DNA of 55,678 bases from Bryobacterales bacterium (GCA_028819235.1 JAPPMC010000026.1:1-55678), one strand, 5' to 3'; positions 9,897-19,194 are shown, counted from the first letter of the stretch. Numbers and translations are program-made. The notes: generated from the letters alone by a model not told the origin.

Positions 9897-10212
9897 AGAG
9901 CATGCGTGATTCGTTGAGATTGAAGTGCGGCGGAATGGAGCCGCGCTTCCGATAGCGCTCAAACTGCTCGGACGTCGCCAGCCGAAACAAGGCGCCGAAG
10001 CCGGTCTTGGAATGCGCGCCCATGATCTCGGTGACCTTCTCCCGGTAATCCCACTCGCCTTCAAGGACAACGAGGAAGTTGGCCTGGTGCCAGACCCGCT
10101 GGTCGCCGGACATCAAGACATCAAGCAGGTAGACCTTCGCAGGAGCGAACTGCTCAACGAGCTCGTCAACCATCTGCTGCATGGCGACTTCGGGTGATGA
10201 CGTGGTGACCAT
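9883..10212 (-). CDS. Degenerate MNT-like nucleotidyltransferase, 109 aa
   Basis: The size, the N-terminal helix ending in APAKVYLL, the central NFLVVLEG strand and the position directly before a HEPN gene match the MNT (minimal nucleotidyltransferase) half of HEPN/MNT pairs. However, the expected G-S-x-x-R-G loop reads L-M-S-G-D-Q-R, and the D-x-D metal pair reads Q-A-N, so the active site appears lost. Active MNT antitoxins modify their HEPN partner; a dead copy could only bind it. The gene lies 31 nt after the DUF1156 methylase gene and overlaps the HEPN gene by 14 nt. Confidence 0.6.
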   Translation of the reverse strand: MVTTSSPEVAMQQMVDELVEQFAPAKVYLLDVLMSGDQRVWHQANFLVVLEGEWDYREKVTEIMGAHSKTGFGALFRLATSEQFERYRKRGSIPPHFNLNESRMLYERK

Positions 10213-10243
10213 GGCGCGGCTCTCCGTCTCAGTTAGACCAATC

Positions 10244-13123
10244 CTACTCCTCAGCGAACTCCAGGCCGGCCTGGCGGGCTGTTTCTGAGGGGAGATGGGC
10301 GAGGCGCATGATCTCCGACCAGGACTGGACCAAGGCGTTGTACTGGCGAGCGTCTTCGGCTCTCTTCTTGCGATCGCTGACGACGTAGAGTCGGTAGGCG
10401 AGGTCGCGGGCGGCCTCGGCCTGGGCGCCGAGCGCGGCGGCGAGTTCGGCGGCGGACGGCTCGCCCTCCGACTCCAGCAGGCGGATCAGGTGGTGGGTCA
10501 TCTCCCAGACGGTCAGGCGCGAGTCACTGGCCGCGTCCCAATCCTCGGCGAGCTCAGACGGTCGGTAGAGGCGGACCTTACCGCGGCGCGACTCAATCAC
10601 GCCGGCCTGGACGAGGCCGTCGGGGCTGGTGTTCTTGGCCTTCGAAAGCTGCTCGGCGTCGCCGAACTCGCCCTCGTCAAAACCGTGCTGCTCGAACCAG
10701 GTCAGGGCCCAGCGCGAGTCGGCGTCGAAATCGCCCTCCTGCTCCGCCAGCACTTCGTCGAGCGTGGCGTTGATCAACGCCAGGGCCTCCCGCACGGTCA
10801 TCGCCGAGCCGTCTGCGTTCAGCACCTCGCGGTACTCGGTGAAGATGCGCATTCCCGGCCCGATCGAAGCTTGGGCAAGGTCTACTGGAGCAATGTTGGA
10901 GCGTTGGAGGTGAACGAGATCATCAGGGAACTCGGCTCTAAGGCGATCTTGAAACTCTCGTCGCGTGCCGGTTGGTGCGTCGTCGACTCTCGGGCGACAC
11001 ACAATGATGATGCTGGATGCCAACGCGTTTGATCTCTGTCCTCGCATTCGATTCGCGAGTTCCGTCCGCATTGGCCATGTACCACGCACCGAGCATCCGC
11101 CCTGCACAGCTGCTTCGAGGAACTTCTCCCATCCCGTACTTGCGAATCCCTTCTCTTGACCACCTTCGGACTGCTTGAACGCATAGTAGATCGTTGTTGG
11201 AAGCGTGGGGTTCGACTGCCTTGCAACTTGCTTCATCGTCTGCAACATGCCGTCCAAGAAGTACTTGTGAGCATCCGCCTTGCTCTCGTGCCTGAAAGGA
11301 TCTGCTATCAACTCTCCGACCTTGGGTACTGCTAAAGTCGAAAACAGGTCCGGGGCAACATCGTCGAGACACCTACGAAGCCAGACGTAGAAGAAGTCGG
11401 AGAGATCGCCGAATGCCACATTGTCGAAGTATGGCGGGTCCATTGAGATCACGCGGGATTGAAGCGGCCTCTCAGCTCTAGCGTCTTCTTGCGTCGCGAT
11501 CCCTTGACGACTAGTCGGTACGTTCACCAGCGCCTTCGCCATGTTTCCGAGGCTCACGAGGTAGTCTCCAGCAGCGTTGCCGAACACATTCGTTTCCGCA
11601 AAGTCCCACATCATCGAAATGGCTTGTCGGCCAAACAGATTTCGGACCTGTGTCTTTGTGACTTCCCAGCGGCAGAGAGAGTTAGAGATGTCCGTGAGCC
11701 GACTGAGTGCAATCGACAGATAAACCGCCACAGCCTCGGCGTAGGCGGCGGTGCCAACTCCGCCATTGTGCAGAGGGCGGGCGTCGTCCGGGAAGTCCGC
11801 GGCGAGGCTGTCGCGCCGAACCTGCTCCCGCGCCTCTGTGACTAAGTCCGCAAGTGTAGTCAGCGCCACCAACTGTCGATCAGTGAAGAGATCTCGCCAT
11901 TTCGTCATCGCGTATTCCTGTACGCGGAATCCCAATGCCCTCTCAGGCAAGTTGGTCTCTGGCGCGTTCTCAGGTTCGGTAGCGAGCGCAATCTTCTCGT
12001 GCTCTTGTGATGGCGACAGATAGACGCGGCCTCGGTCGCCTTCGCAGACGACCGCCATCAAACGCGCTCGCAATCCTGTGCTCTTGGCTTCGGCGCGCAG
12101 ATAGTCGAAGGGCATCGGTGTCTTGGACAGCAGACAGTAGAACGACTTCCCGCTTCCGCCCGTCTTCGTTCCATTACTCGCCGACTCCGGCGGCTCACCC
12201 GACCGTACTTCGAACCGATACCCACGTTCCTCGAGTACCGGCTCAACCCAGGCTTCATTGCCCTTCTTCTTGGAGAGGACGAAGGATGTGGCGAGGGGGA
12301 CGTCGACATCGGCGAAGGCGGGGTTGGCGCTCTTCACGGTTCGCGCCCAGAGCCAGGCGATGACCGTCAGCTCGCGGCCGACGTACGGTTCAAGGTCGGG
12401 GCGGTCAGCGGCCATCTTCTCGGTCACCAGCACCTTGGGATAGAGGTGGCCGATGCGCCGCTCGGCCTCGTTGCGCATCCACTGCCCGTAGTAACGCACA
12501 TCCTCGGCCAGGCCCTCGGCGCCGCGCCAGGTCTTGTCAGTCAGCCGCGCTTCGCCACGTGAGTCAGGATTGACCGGTGGCTTGCCGGCGAACTTCGGCG
12601 GGATCTCGATCATCGCCTTGTTGATCAGCACCGCGACCGGATTGAGGTCTGAGGCGTGCGCCTCCAGCCCCAGCCGCTGCGCCTCCAACGGCAGTGAGCC
12701 GCCGCCGGCGAAGGGGTCATGGAAGGCGGGCAGCTTGTCGCGGTTAAACAGCTCGTCGGCGCGGGGATGGTCGGCGTTTTCGGCGCAGGTCCGACGCCAC
12801 GACTGCCAGATCTCTTCGCGGGCCTGCTCCAGCACTACCTCGTTGGTCGTGTTCTCCCACTTGACCAACTCCTCGATGATCCCGAACAGCCGCTGCCGCT
12901 CCTTCTCCTGAGCCGCCTCGGTCTGGAACAGGTCGGGATTGGCCGAGGGATCGTCCACCATCTGAGCAAAGATGACCGCCCGAGCCGCCGCCAGTGGTCG
13001 CCGAGCCCACCACAGGTGGAGGGTCGAGGGATGCCCATGCCGAATCGACTTCTCCCGAGCCGACGCCTTGTTGATGGCGTCGAGGGGGAGGGCCACTTCG
13101 ATCAGCTTGCGACGGACCTTCAT
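10244..13123 (-). CDS. DUF1156 DNA adenine methyltransferase, 959 aa
   Basis: The N-terminus is a textbook DUF1156 domain (about residues 1-60, with S-T-L-H-L-W-W-A-R-R-P-L-A). The SAM-binding loop follows, DPFAGGGS (from D136), and the catalytic motif is DPPY (D562-Y565). This COG1743-type enzyme corresponds to the methylases called PglXI in BREX type 3 and recurs in helicase/DUF499 defence clusters, where it probably marks host DNA. The start overlaps the stop of the AbiJ-like gene by 4 nt (ATGA). The middle of the gene (about 10,870-12,240) is visibly less GC-rich than both ends, which suggests that the specificity region was exchanged by recombination. Confidence 0.88.
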   Translation of the reverse strand: MKVRRKLIEVALPLDAINKASAREKSIRHGHPSTLHLWWARRPLAAARAVIFAQMVDDPSANPDLFQTEAAQEKERQRLFGIIEELVKWENTTNEVVLEQAREEIWQSWRRTCAENADHPRADELFNRDKLPAFHDPFAGGGSLPLEAQRLGLEAHASDLNPVAVLINKAMIEIPPKFAGKPPVNPDSRGEARLTDKTWRGAEGLAEDVRYYGQWMRNEAERRIGHLYPKVLVTEKMAADRPDLEPYVGRELTVIAWLWARTVKSANPAFADVDVPLATSFVLSKKKGNEAWVEPVLEERGYRFEVRSGEPPESASNGTKTGGSGKSFYCLLSKTPMPFDYLRAEAKSTGLRARLMAVVCEGDRGRVYLSPSQEHEKIALATEPENAPETNLPERALGFRVQEYAMTKWRDLFTDRQLVALTTLADLVTEAREQVRRDSLAADFPDDARPLHNGGVGTAAYAEAVAVYLSIALSRLTDISNSLCRWEVTKTQVRNLFGRQAISMMWDFAETNVFGNAAGDYLVSLGNMAKALVNVPTSRQGIATQEDARAERPLQSRVISMDPPYFDNVAFGDLSDFFYVWLRRCLDDVAPDLFSTLAVPKVGELIADPFRHESKADAHKYFLDGMLQTMKQVARQSNPTLPTTIYYAFKQSEGGQEKGFASTGWEKFLEAAVQGGCSVRGTWPMRTELANRMRGQRSNALASSIIIVCRPRVDDAPTGTRREFQDRLRAEFPDDLVHLQRSNIAPVDLAQASIGPGMRIFTEYREVLNADGSAMTVREALALINATLDEVLAEQEGDFDADSRWALTWFEQHGFDEGEFGDAEQLSKAKNTSPDGLVQAGVIESRRGKVRLYRPSELAEDWDAASDSRLTVWEMTHHLIRLLESEGEPSAAELAAALGAQAEAARDLAYRLYVVSDRKKRAEDARQYNALVQSWSEIMRLAHLPSETARQAGLEFAEE

Positions 13124-14034
13124 GTCTGCACTCCGACCATCTTCTGCGTGCGCAGAATCATCCAGATCAGGCTAAACATGCGCTGGAACACGTAGTCCAC
13201 ATGCTCACTTGTCGCAAGAATCTCCTGCGTCGTCTCGGAATGCCGAATCCTAAGGGTGTTGCCTATCCGCGTCAGCTCTTTGGCCTCCTCTTCCAAGGCT
13301 TCGCGGAACTTCGTGCTGTTGGTCCCGGCAGTCGCATCGAGCATGGCTTGGACCTGCGCTTTCTTGTTGGAGCCGGGACCAACAGTCTTGAGCCGTTCCC
13401 ATGCATCCCACAGCGCCTCTAACGCCTCCCGGCGTCTTTCGATGTCCGGATCGAGGAACTTAGTCCGCGCGACAGTGAGCAGCCGGTCAAGCTCTTTATC
13501 GCCAGTCTGGAATGCAGATCTCGCGATCGAAGCCTCCAGTTCAGAAGGCAACAGACGTTCAACTCGGCCGCCTTCGGTAAGGGTGTAAGCGCTCCCGTTG
13601 CGGCGAAATATGTCCTCAACTGCCTGTCGGAAGCCCTCCTGACCTGAGCCCTTGTCAAATGTCAGATGGGAGTGTCCAAAGTGCGGGTGGTAGCGCCCCG
13701 CGATCGGCTTGGCTACGTGTTGCCAGCAGAACTCGATTGTGTCGAGGATTTGCAGCGTCGAGGGCGCGCCAACCATCTCGACCCAATATTGATCACAGCC
13801 CTGAGGCCAACGAGACTCTCCGGGGACGGATGCGTTCATTGCTCTCCAGAAGTTGTCCGCGTCGGTCCCGATCGCAACTGGTTCGTCCTCGCAGTTCCAC
13901 CTGAAGCTTCCGCCGAAGGAGCCATCTTCAACACGGGCAGCGATCAGCGCACAGATGCCATCGCGTGTGCCATCGTCAATCTCTTCTCGTTCTCGAGGTA
14001 GCTGGTGACCTTGGCGCTCGCTGAAGATCTCCAT
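13120..14034 (-). CDS. AbiJ_NTD4-type abortive infection protein, 304 aa
   Basis: The start, M-E-I-F-S-E-R-Q-G-H, with R-E-x-E-E-I and D-G-T-R-D-G-I shortly after, is the signature of the AbiJ_NTD4 N-terminal domain. The C-terminal half (about 165-300) has the usual D-I-E-R-R-R-E-A-L-E-A-L-W-D-A-W helix and ends in an I-G-N-T-L-R-I-R-H-S-E-T and H-V-D-Y-V-F-Q-R-M-F-S-L-I pattern, a helical domain probably of HEPN type. AbiJ proteins cause abortive phage infection in other bacteria. An AGGGG-type ribosome site precedes the ATG. The gene lies 74 nt after the helicase gene and overlaps the methylase gene, so it is an integral operon member and not a bystander. Confidence 0.72.
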   Translation of the reverse strand: MEIFSERQGHQLPREREEIDDGTRDGICALIAARVEDGSFGGSFRWNCEDEPVAIGTDADNFWRAMNASVPGESRWPQGCDQYWVEMVGAPSTLQILDTIEFCWQHVAKPIAGRYHPHFGHSHLTFDKGSGQEGFRQAVEDIFRRNGSAYTLTEGGRVERLLPSELEASIARSAFQTGDKELDRLLTVARTKFLDPDIERRREALEALWDAWERLKTVGPGSNKKAQVQAMLDATAGTNSTKFREALEEEAKELTRIGNTLRIRHSETTQEILATSEHVDYVFQRMFSLIWMILRTQKMVGVQT

Positions 14035-14108
14035 TCGCTATTCACCCCTTTCGTGTGTGTTGGCTCACGTGGTTGAATCTTCCCCCGATTGCCGAGAAGC
14101 TGGTCACC

Positions 14109-17100
14109 CTAACTCGGTCCTTCCGCACGAGCGAGTAGCTCGCCGAAATCGTAGTTGACGCTGGTCACGCCGAAATCAGGCTTGCGCTGGAAGGGCTGGC
14201 GCAGGTAGCGCACCTCGTGGCCGCCGTTCTCATCGAACGCGACCAGGGCGAGGATGAAGTTGTCCGGCTGATTGAGCGAATAGAGGACCTCGTTCTTCGT
14301 CACAGTGACGGTGTCAGCGTCGGCGCGGCGCCCCTTGACTTCGATGAAGCGCAATCCCTGTCCGCCTGAGGGGTCGCGACTCTCGATGTCGTAGCCGAGG
14401 TGCTCGAACTCCCGGTCCTCCGGCTCGAATCCGAGTCCGCGCTCCACTTTCATCACGATCTTGCGAGCCTCAGCGGCCACAACCTGTGTATCCACGGTCG
14501 ACGCCGGCGCCGGCGAGCCGGTCATCTCAGCGATCAAGCCTGCCGGCACGACCATCAACCCGCCGATCACGACCGGCGGGGACGCTGAGATCGCGGACTC
14601 GCGCTCCAGTTCGTCCAGCCGCTTGCGCAGCCGACCCTGCAGGTCGTCGGCACGACGCCGCGCTTCCTGCGCATTCAGCCGCGCGTTGGGCTTGCCCGCC
14701 GCCTCCTGGTCCTGGAGCTGCGCCGCGCGATAGTCCCAATGGTTGATCTCCTTGACCAGGCGGTCCTTGACCGCGTCGCGGGTCTTATCAATCCAGCGCA
14801 CGCGACGCCCGCGCACTTCGGCGAGATGCCCCGGCGCGACCTCCGAGATCAGGTGCTGCATCGCCCGCTGTTCGAGTTCGCGAGTGATCCACTCGCATTC
14901 CTCCCGGGCGAGAAATGCATCCACGTCTGGTTCGTCCTCGCGCAGCGGTCGAAGGTCCAGATACGGCGCGTAGTTGATGTGCCGCGCGTTCCCCTCGGCA
15001 TCGAGTTCGACGTAGAGCATCCGCTTGGAGATCGTGCGCCGCTCGCCCGAGGCCAGCACACTTGAGTCCTGGATCGCGTGCTCGGCGTAGAACAGCATCC
15101 GCGGCTCGGTACCGGGATCGCAGTCGTCGACGAGGATTGCGCCCCGCCGCAGCAGGTCACGGTGCCGTTCGAGCGTGAGGTCGAGCGTCGCGTCGAGCAA
15201 CGGATGCCCGGGACAGATAAACGCCGCCAGCGGCTTGCCCTGAGGCGAGATCAGGTCCTTCTCGAAGACGACCCGCTCGTAGCGACGCAACACCGGCTCA
15301 CCCAGCCCGATGATGCGGTCGCGGTCTCGAATCGGCGCGGGCACGTTGGTGATCTGGTAGCGCCGCGACTCGCGTTCGCTCATCTTGCCGCCGAGTCGGC
15401 GGAAGGCCTCGCGGAAGAACTCCTCGATGTAGTGCGGCTGCAGCCGCCGCGCCTCGGCCCGCTCCATGTCCTCGCGCACGCTGGCCACGCGGCTGGCGTC
15501 CATGATCTCCGGCGCCAGCGCCTTGTCCTCCATGAGCTGTTCGAGGTGCGGCCGATCAATCGCGTTCTCGATGACCGTGTTGAGCCGTGCGCGAACCTCA
15601 GGTTGCTCGCCGTGGCGGATCGCCTCGATCAGCAGGTCGCGCAGCGGTCGGCCCTCGAAGTCGAGCTTGCCCAGCACGTCGAAGACCTGTCCACCCAGCG
15701 CAGTTCGCGCCTGCTCGATCTTCTCCAGCAACGTCCGATAGACATCGCCCTCGCGTGTCTCGTTGGCGACGAGGTTGAAGAGGTAGCAGATCTCGGTCTG
15801 CTTGATTCTGTGGATGCGGCCGAAGCGCTGCTCTATCCGGTTGGGATTCCAGGGCAGGTCGTAGTTCACCATCAGGTGAGCGCGCTGCAGATTGATGCCC
15901 TCGCTGGCGGCGTCAGTGGCGAGCAGCACCTGCACGTCGGTGTCGTGCAGGAAGCGCTCCTGCGCCTTCTGCCGGTCCTCGCGCCCCAGTCCGCCGTGAA
16001 TCACAGCAACCGCTTCGCTACGCCCGAGCAGTCGGTTGGCGATGTTGTCGTAGAGGTAGTTGAGCGTGTCGCGGTGCTCGGTGAAGATCACGATCTTCTG
16101 GTTCCGCGACGGTTGCGGCGGAGGAATCGGCCCGGAGCCATAGGGTCGGGAGTCCTCTGCCACGCTTCGCCCGCTTGAGAGATCGAGGAGATACGAGAGC
16201 GTTGAAGCGAGTTCCTTCCACTTCGTGTCGCCAGTGCGCTTCACCTCTGAGGCCAGCCGCTCCAGCCGCCGCAACGTGGAAATCTCTGCCTTCAACTCGG
16301 CGATAGTGCGCGACGCGGTCGCCTGGTCGAGGATGGTGCGGCCCAGTTCTTCGATCTCGTCCTCAGGCGCTTCGTCGAGTTGATCGAGGTCGTCCAGGTC
16401 GTCGTCGTCAAGGAGCGGCATGGCCCGGTCGAGCGTCTCGGCGCCGCGTTTCATCACCTCGACTTCACGCTGACGACTCTCAAGCCGCTCGCGCCGTCGG
16501 CGCAGAGACTGGAGGATTGCCTCGGGTGAGGACGCCAGTCGTCGCTGGAGCACCGTCAGCGCGAATCCGATCGTCCCGGCTCGCTTGTCGTTGTTGAGCT
16601 TCTCGGCGCGGTTGAATTCTTCGCGGACGTAGTCGGTCACTTCGGTGTAGAGCCGAGCCTCGGGCGGCGTGAGTTCGAACGGCAGCGTGTACGCGATCCG
16701 CTCCGGGAATAGCGGCCGTCCGTCGAACTTGAGCAGCTTCTCCTTGACCATTCGACGCATCAGGTCGTCGACCTCGACATGGTGCACTCCGTCGCGGAAG
16801 CGGCCTTCGAAGCGGTCGCCGTCCAGTAGCGCGAGGAAGAGCTGGAAGTCCGTCTCCTTGCCGTTGTGCGGCGTCGCAGTCATCAGTAGGAAGTGTCGAG
16901 TCAGCTGCGACAGCAGTTGCCCGAGCTGGTAGCGCTTGGTGTACTTGACCTCGCCGCCGAAGAACGAGGCCGACATCTTGTGCGCCTCGTCGCAGACCAC
17001 CAGGTCCCAGCGGCAGTCCGGCGCCTGCAGCTTGGCCTGCACATCCTCGTCACGGGCCAGCTTGTCCAGCCGCGCGATCGCCAGGTCGGTCTCTGCGAAC

Positions 17101-17738
17101 CAGTTACCCGTCCGCGCCGCCTCTAATTTGTCGTTGGTGGCAATCTCGAAGGGAAGCTGGAACTTCCGCGAGAGTTCGTCCTGCCACTGCTCGACGAGGC
17201 TGCCGGGACAGACAATCAGGCAGCGCTTGAGGTCGCCGCGCGCGATCAGTTCCTTGATCAGCAATCCCGACATGATCGTCTTGCCCGCGCCGGGGTCGTC
17301 AGCCAAAAGGAATCGTAGCGGCTGTCGAGGCAGCATGGCCTCGTAGACCGCTGTGATCTGGTGCGGAAGCGGGTCGATGTCGGAGGTGTGGACTGCTAAC
17401 AGTGGGTCAAAGAGGTGGGCCAGTCGAATGCGCTGTGCCTCGGACACGAGCCGAAACAGCTCGCCGTCGCCGTCGAAGCTCCAGGGCCTGTCCTCTTCGA
17501 CCACTTCAAGGCGCTCCTCGTCGTCTCGGTAGAGAAGCACGCTGTCTGGTCGGCCAGAGGCGTCTTTGAAGGTCAACTCAATCGCGTCGGAGCCGAACCA
17601 CTGCACGTTGACGACGGTCGCGAGACCGTCGGGAACAACGCCGCGCACACTGGCGGACTGCTTGAGGTCTTCGAGCTTCGCCACTCTTCGCGCTCCCTTG
17701 AGTTCAGTCACCTGCTTGAACGGTACTCGCAGCACCAC
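14109..17738 (-). CDS. SNF2-family helicase with C-terminal DUF3883, 1209 aa
   Basis: This superfamily 2 helicase has Walker A DDPGAGKT (K153), a DEAH box in V-V-C-D-E-A-H-K, motif III T-A-T-P-H-N-G-K, and a C-terminal helicase lobe with T-D-A-A-S-E-G-I-N-L-Q and R-F-G-R-I-H-R-I. Near the end a DUF3883 domain carries R-F-I-E-V-K-G-R, an E-x-K core of the PD-(D/E)XK fold. It resembles DrmD of DISARM and BrxHII of BREX type 3. It would translocate on or remodel incoming DNA. The gene is first in the minus-strand operon and starts with GTG. Its promoter should lie in the 146-nt divergent gap shared with the gene at 17885. Confidence 0.88.
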   Translation of the reverse strand: MVLRVPFKQVTELKGARRVAKLEDLKQSASVRGVVPDGLATVVNVQWFGSDAIELTFKDASGRPDSVLLYRDDEERLEVVEEDRPWSFDGDGELFRLVSEAQRIRLAHLFDPLLAVHTSDIDPLPHQITAVYEAMLPRQPLRFLLADDPGAGKTIMSGLLIKELIARGDLKRCLIVCPGSLVEQWQDELSRKFQLPFEIATNDKLEAARTGNWFAETDLAIARLDKLARDEDVQAKLQAPDCRWDLVVCDEAHKMSASFFGGEVKYTKRYQLGQLLSQLTRHFLLMTATPHNGKETDFQLFLALLDGDRFEGRFRDGVHHVEVDDLMRRMVKEKLLKFDGRPLFPERIAYTLPFELTPPEARLYTEVTDYVREEFNRAEKLNNDKRAGTIGFALTVLQRRLASSPEAILQSLRRRRERLESRQREVEVMKRGAETLDRAMPLLDDDDLDDLDQLDEAPEDEIEELGRTILDQATASRTIAELKAEISTLRRLERLASEVKRTGDTKWKELASTLSYLLDLSSGRSVAEDSRPYGSGPIPPPQPSRNQKIVIFTEHRDTLNYLYDNIANRLLGRSEAVAVIHGGLGREDRQKAQERFLHDTDVQVLLATDAASEGINLQRAHLMVNYDLPWNPNRIEQRFGRIHRIKQTEICYLFNLVANETREGDVYRTLLEKIEQARTALGGQVFDVLGKLDFEGRPLRDLLIEAIRHGEQPEVRARLNTVIENAIDRPHLEQLMEDKALAPEIMDASRVASVREDMERAEARRLQPHYIEEFFREAFRRLGGKMSERESRRYQITNVPAPIRDRDRIIGLGEPVLRRYERVVFEKDLISPQGKPLAAFICPGHPLLDATLDLTLERHRDLLRRGAILVDDCDPGTEPRMLFYAEHAIQDSSVLASGERRTISKRMLYVELDAEGNARHINYAPYLDLRPLREDEPDVDAFLAREECEWITRELEQRAMQHLISEVAPGHLAEVRGRRVRWIDKTRDAVKDRLVKEINHWDYRAAQLQDQEAAGKPNARLNAQEARRRADDLQGRLRKRLDELERESAISASPPVVIGGLMVVPAGLIAEMTGSPAPASTVDTQVVAAEARKIVMKVERGLGFEPEDREFEHLGYDIESRDPSGGQGLRFIEVKGRRADADTVTVTKNEVLYSLNQPDNFILALVAFDENGGHEVRYLRQPFQRKPDFGVTSVNYDFGELLARAEGPS

Positions 17739-17884
17739 AAACGGCTGCCAGTCGCGGCGCGTCTTGGCAATCCTGAACTTCCGCGTGGAACCGCTAGGAT
17801 AAGCAGCCCGCTCCGCGAGCGTTCGACCCTGCTAACGGAGTCCATTGTCGACTGCAATGTCGGCCAGGGGCATGAGGAACACCA
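17739..17884. promoter_or_regulatory. Divergent promoter region of the helicase operon and the gene at 17885
   Basis: This 146-nt gap separates two divergent genes and must hold the promoter of the six-gene operon on the minus strand unless an internal start is used. I see no clear -35/-10 pair or operator palindrome. On the minus strand the helicase frame stays open for some 30 codons upstream of the GTG but without another usual start codon. Confidence 0.35.
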
Positions 17885-18967
17885 ATGCGACTGGCAAGCG
17901 AGCATGACAAGCTTCGCGACCGAATCGCGCACGAGTACTTCGAACTGCCGCCGTTGAGTTGCCTCTTCTGCCACAGCAAGACCCCGCTCCCCAGAGGGAA
18001 CGTCGCTCGAGTCGTGACGGAAGGAGGTGATCGACACTTCCGAGCAGATGTGGCTGCGCTGGATCAATCGGGCGGATTCGTCGCCGTCGTCGAAATCGTC
18101 AACACCAACCCACCGAGTGAGCAGGTCCTTACCGCGCAATCGGAACTGGAGGCGGCGTTCTACGTGACCATGGATGCTCTGGAGGACGGGTTCAGCGGGT
18201 ACTGCTCACCGATCTGTTGGTCCCACCGCCACGAAGAGAACTCTTGTACATGGCGCGCTCCGTCATGTCCGCGCTGTCTCCGATATCTCCACACGCTCGA
18301 CTTCCCGCAGGCCCTAACCGACTGGGAGCAACCAGATGAACCTGTCTGTTTGGAATGCGCTGCTAGATCATTCGACGGACAGTGGCGCTCTCCTGGCGAG
18401 TTCGCCCTCGGCGAACCGGCCGATCGGATACCGAGCCCAGAAGCGGATGTGATCGAGCTCTTCTTGTCGTTCTCCGACGCGGAGTTCTGGTCAACGGTGT
18501 GGGCGGAGCGGAGTCGAGACGTGCAGGAAGCGTGGACCGCGGAAGAGAAGACGCGAGCCCGGCTGGACCTGGTCGAGGCCTCCCTTGAGGCAGAGCGCTG
18601 GAACGAAGGGCAGACGCTCCTTCAACCAATTGGCGCGCCAGCATGGGACCGTCCGCCGGGACCGCCGCTGTTTGCCTACTCGCACGACAACTGTGTTCGA
18701 ACAGCCGATGCTTGGCTTCGGCTACGTGAGTATCGGCTCAGTTGCCTCCCGACACTCGTGCAAGAGTGGATCATGTCGCGGAAAAGCGACACCGACTTCG
18801 GTTCCGACGAACCGCACACAGGGTTGGTGCATCGTGGGTTTCCGGATGGCAGGTTCACTGCCTGTGGAATCGATCGGCAAAGGCGCGATGAGTCCGTAGA
18901 AGTCACCATGACGGAGACTCCTACCTGCGAGTCGTGCCGAACGTCAAGAGTGCCATTCGGTGTTTGA
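17885..18967 (+). CDS. Zinc-cluster protein with CoiA-like nuclease core, 360 aa
   Basis: The N-terminus has a C-L-F-C pair (C27, C30), then H-F-R-A-D-V (D55) and V-V-E-I-V-N-T-N (E70). This D...E-x-V/T arrangement resembles the PD-(D/E)XK-like core of CoiA-type proteins. More cysteine pairs follow (C-S-P-I-C, C-P-R-C, C-L-E-C), probably zinc ribbons. The C-terminal half is acidic and Trp-rich and ends with another C-x-x-C. The third catalytic residue (Lys) is replaced, so activity is doubtful. It is transcribed away from the helicase operon. I do not recognise a named family. Confidence 0.6.
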   Translation: MRLASEHDKLRDRIAHEYFELPPLSCLFCHSKTPLPRGNVARVVTEGGDRHFRADVAALDQSGGFVAVVEIVNTNPPSEQVLTAQSELEAAFYVTMDALEDGFSGYCSPICWSHRHEENSCTWRAPSCPRCLRYLHTLDFPQALTDWEQPDEPVCLECAARSFDGQWRSPGEFALGEPADRIPSPEADVIELFLSFSDAEFWSTVWAERSRDVQEAWTAEEKTRARLDLVEASLEAERWNEGQTLLQPIGAPAWDRPPGPPLFAYSHDNCVRTADAWLRLREYRLSCLPTLVQEWIMSRKSDTDFGSDEPHTGLVHRGFPDGRFTACGIDRQRRDESVEVTMTETPTCESCRTSRVPFGV

Positions 18968-19194
18968 ACTCCTCGCAGTCGCTCACCCTGTGGATCGTGA
19001 TCTCGCGCGAACGGGCACCCAAGCGGGCCAAGTCGGAGAAGAGAACGTCCGCCTCCCGCATTTGTTGGCCAAGGCAGAGGTAAAGGTCATGTCGGATATC
19101 TGAGCCACGACACGAGGCAGCGCCGCAGACGCGGTCCTGCGCAGCCTTTAGAAAAGCGCGACGACACTCGGATTCGACAAAACGAAATCTGAGG

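Noticed and set aside
15078..16178. A 366-codon plus-strand frame inside the helicase gene
   Set aside because: It is opposite a helicase region with clear motifs, and its composition (Val, Leu, Arg, Gln rich) is that of an antisense shadow.
6150..17738. A complete BREX type 3 system
   Set aside because: The helicase, DUF1156 methylase and DUF499-type ATPase fit, but no PglZ phosphatase, BrxA, BrxB, BrxF or BrxL could be found anywhere in the window.
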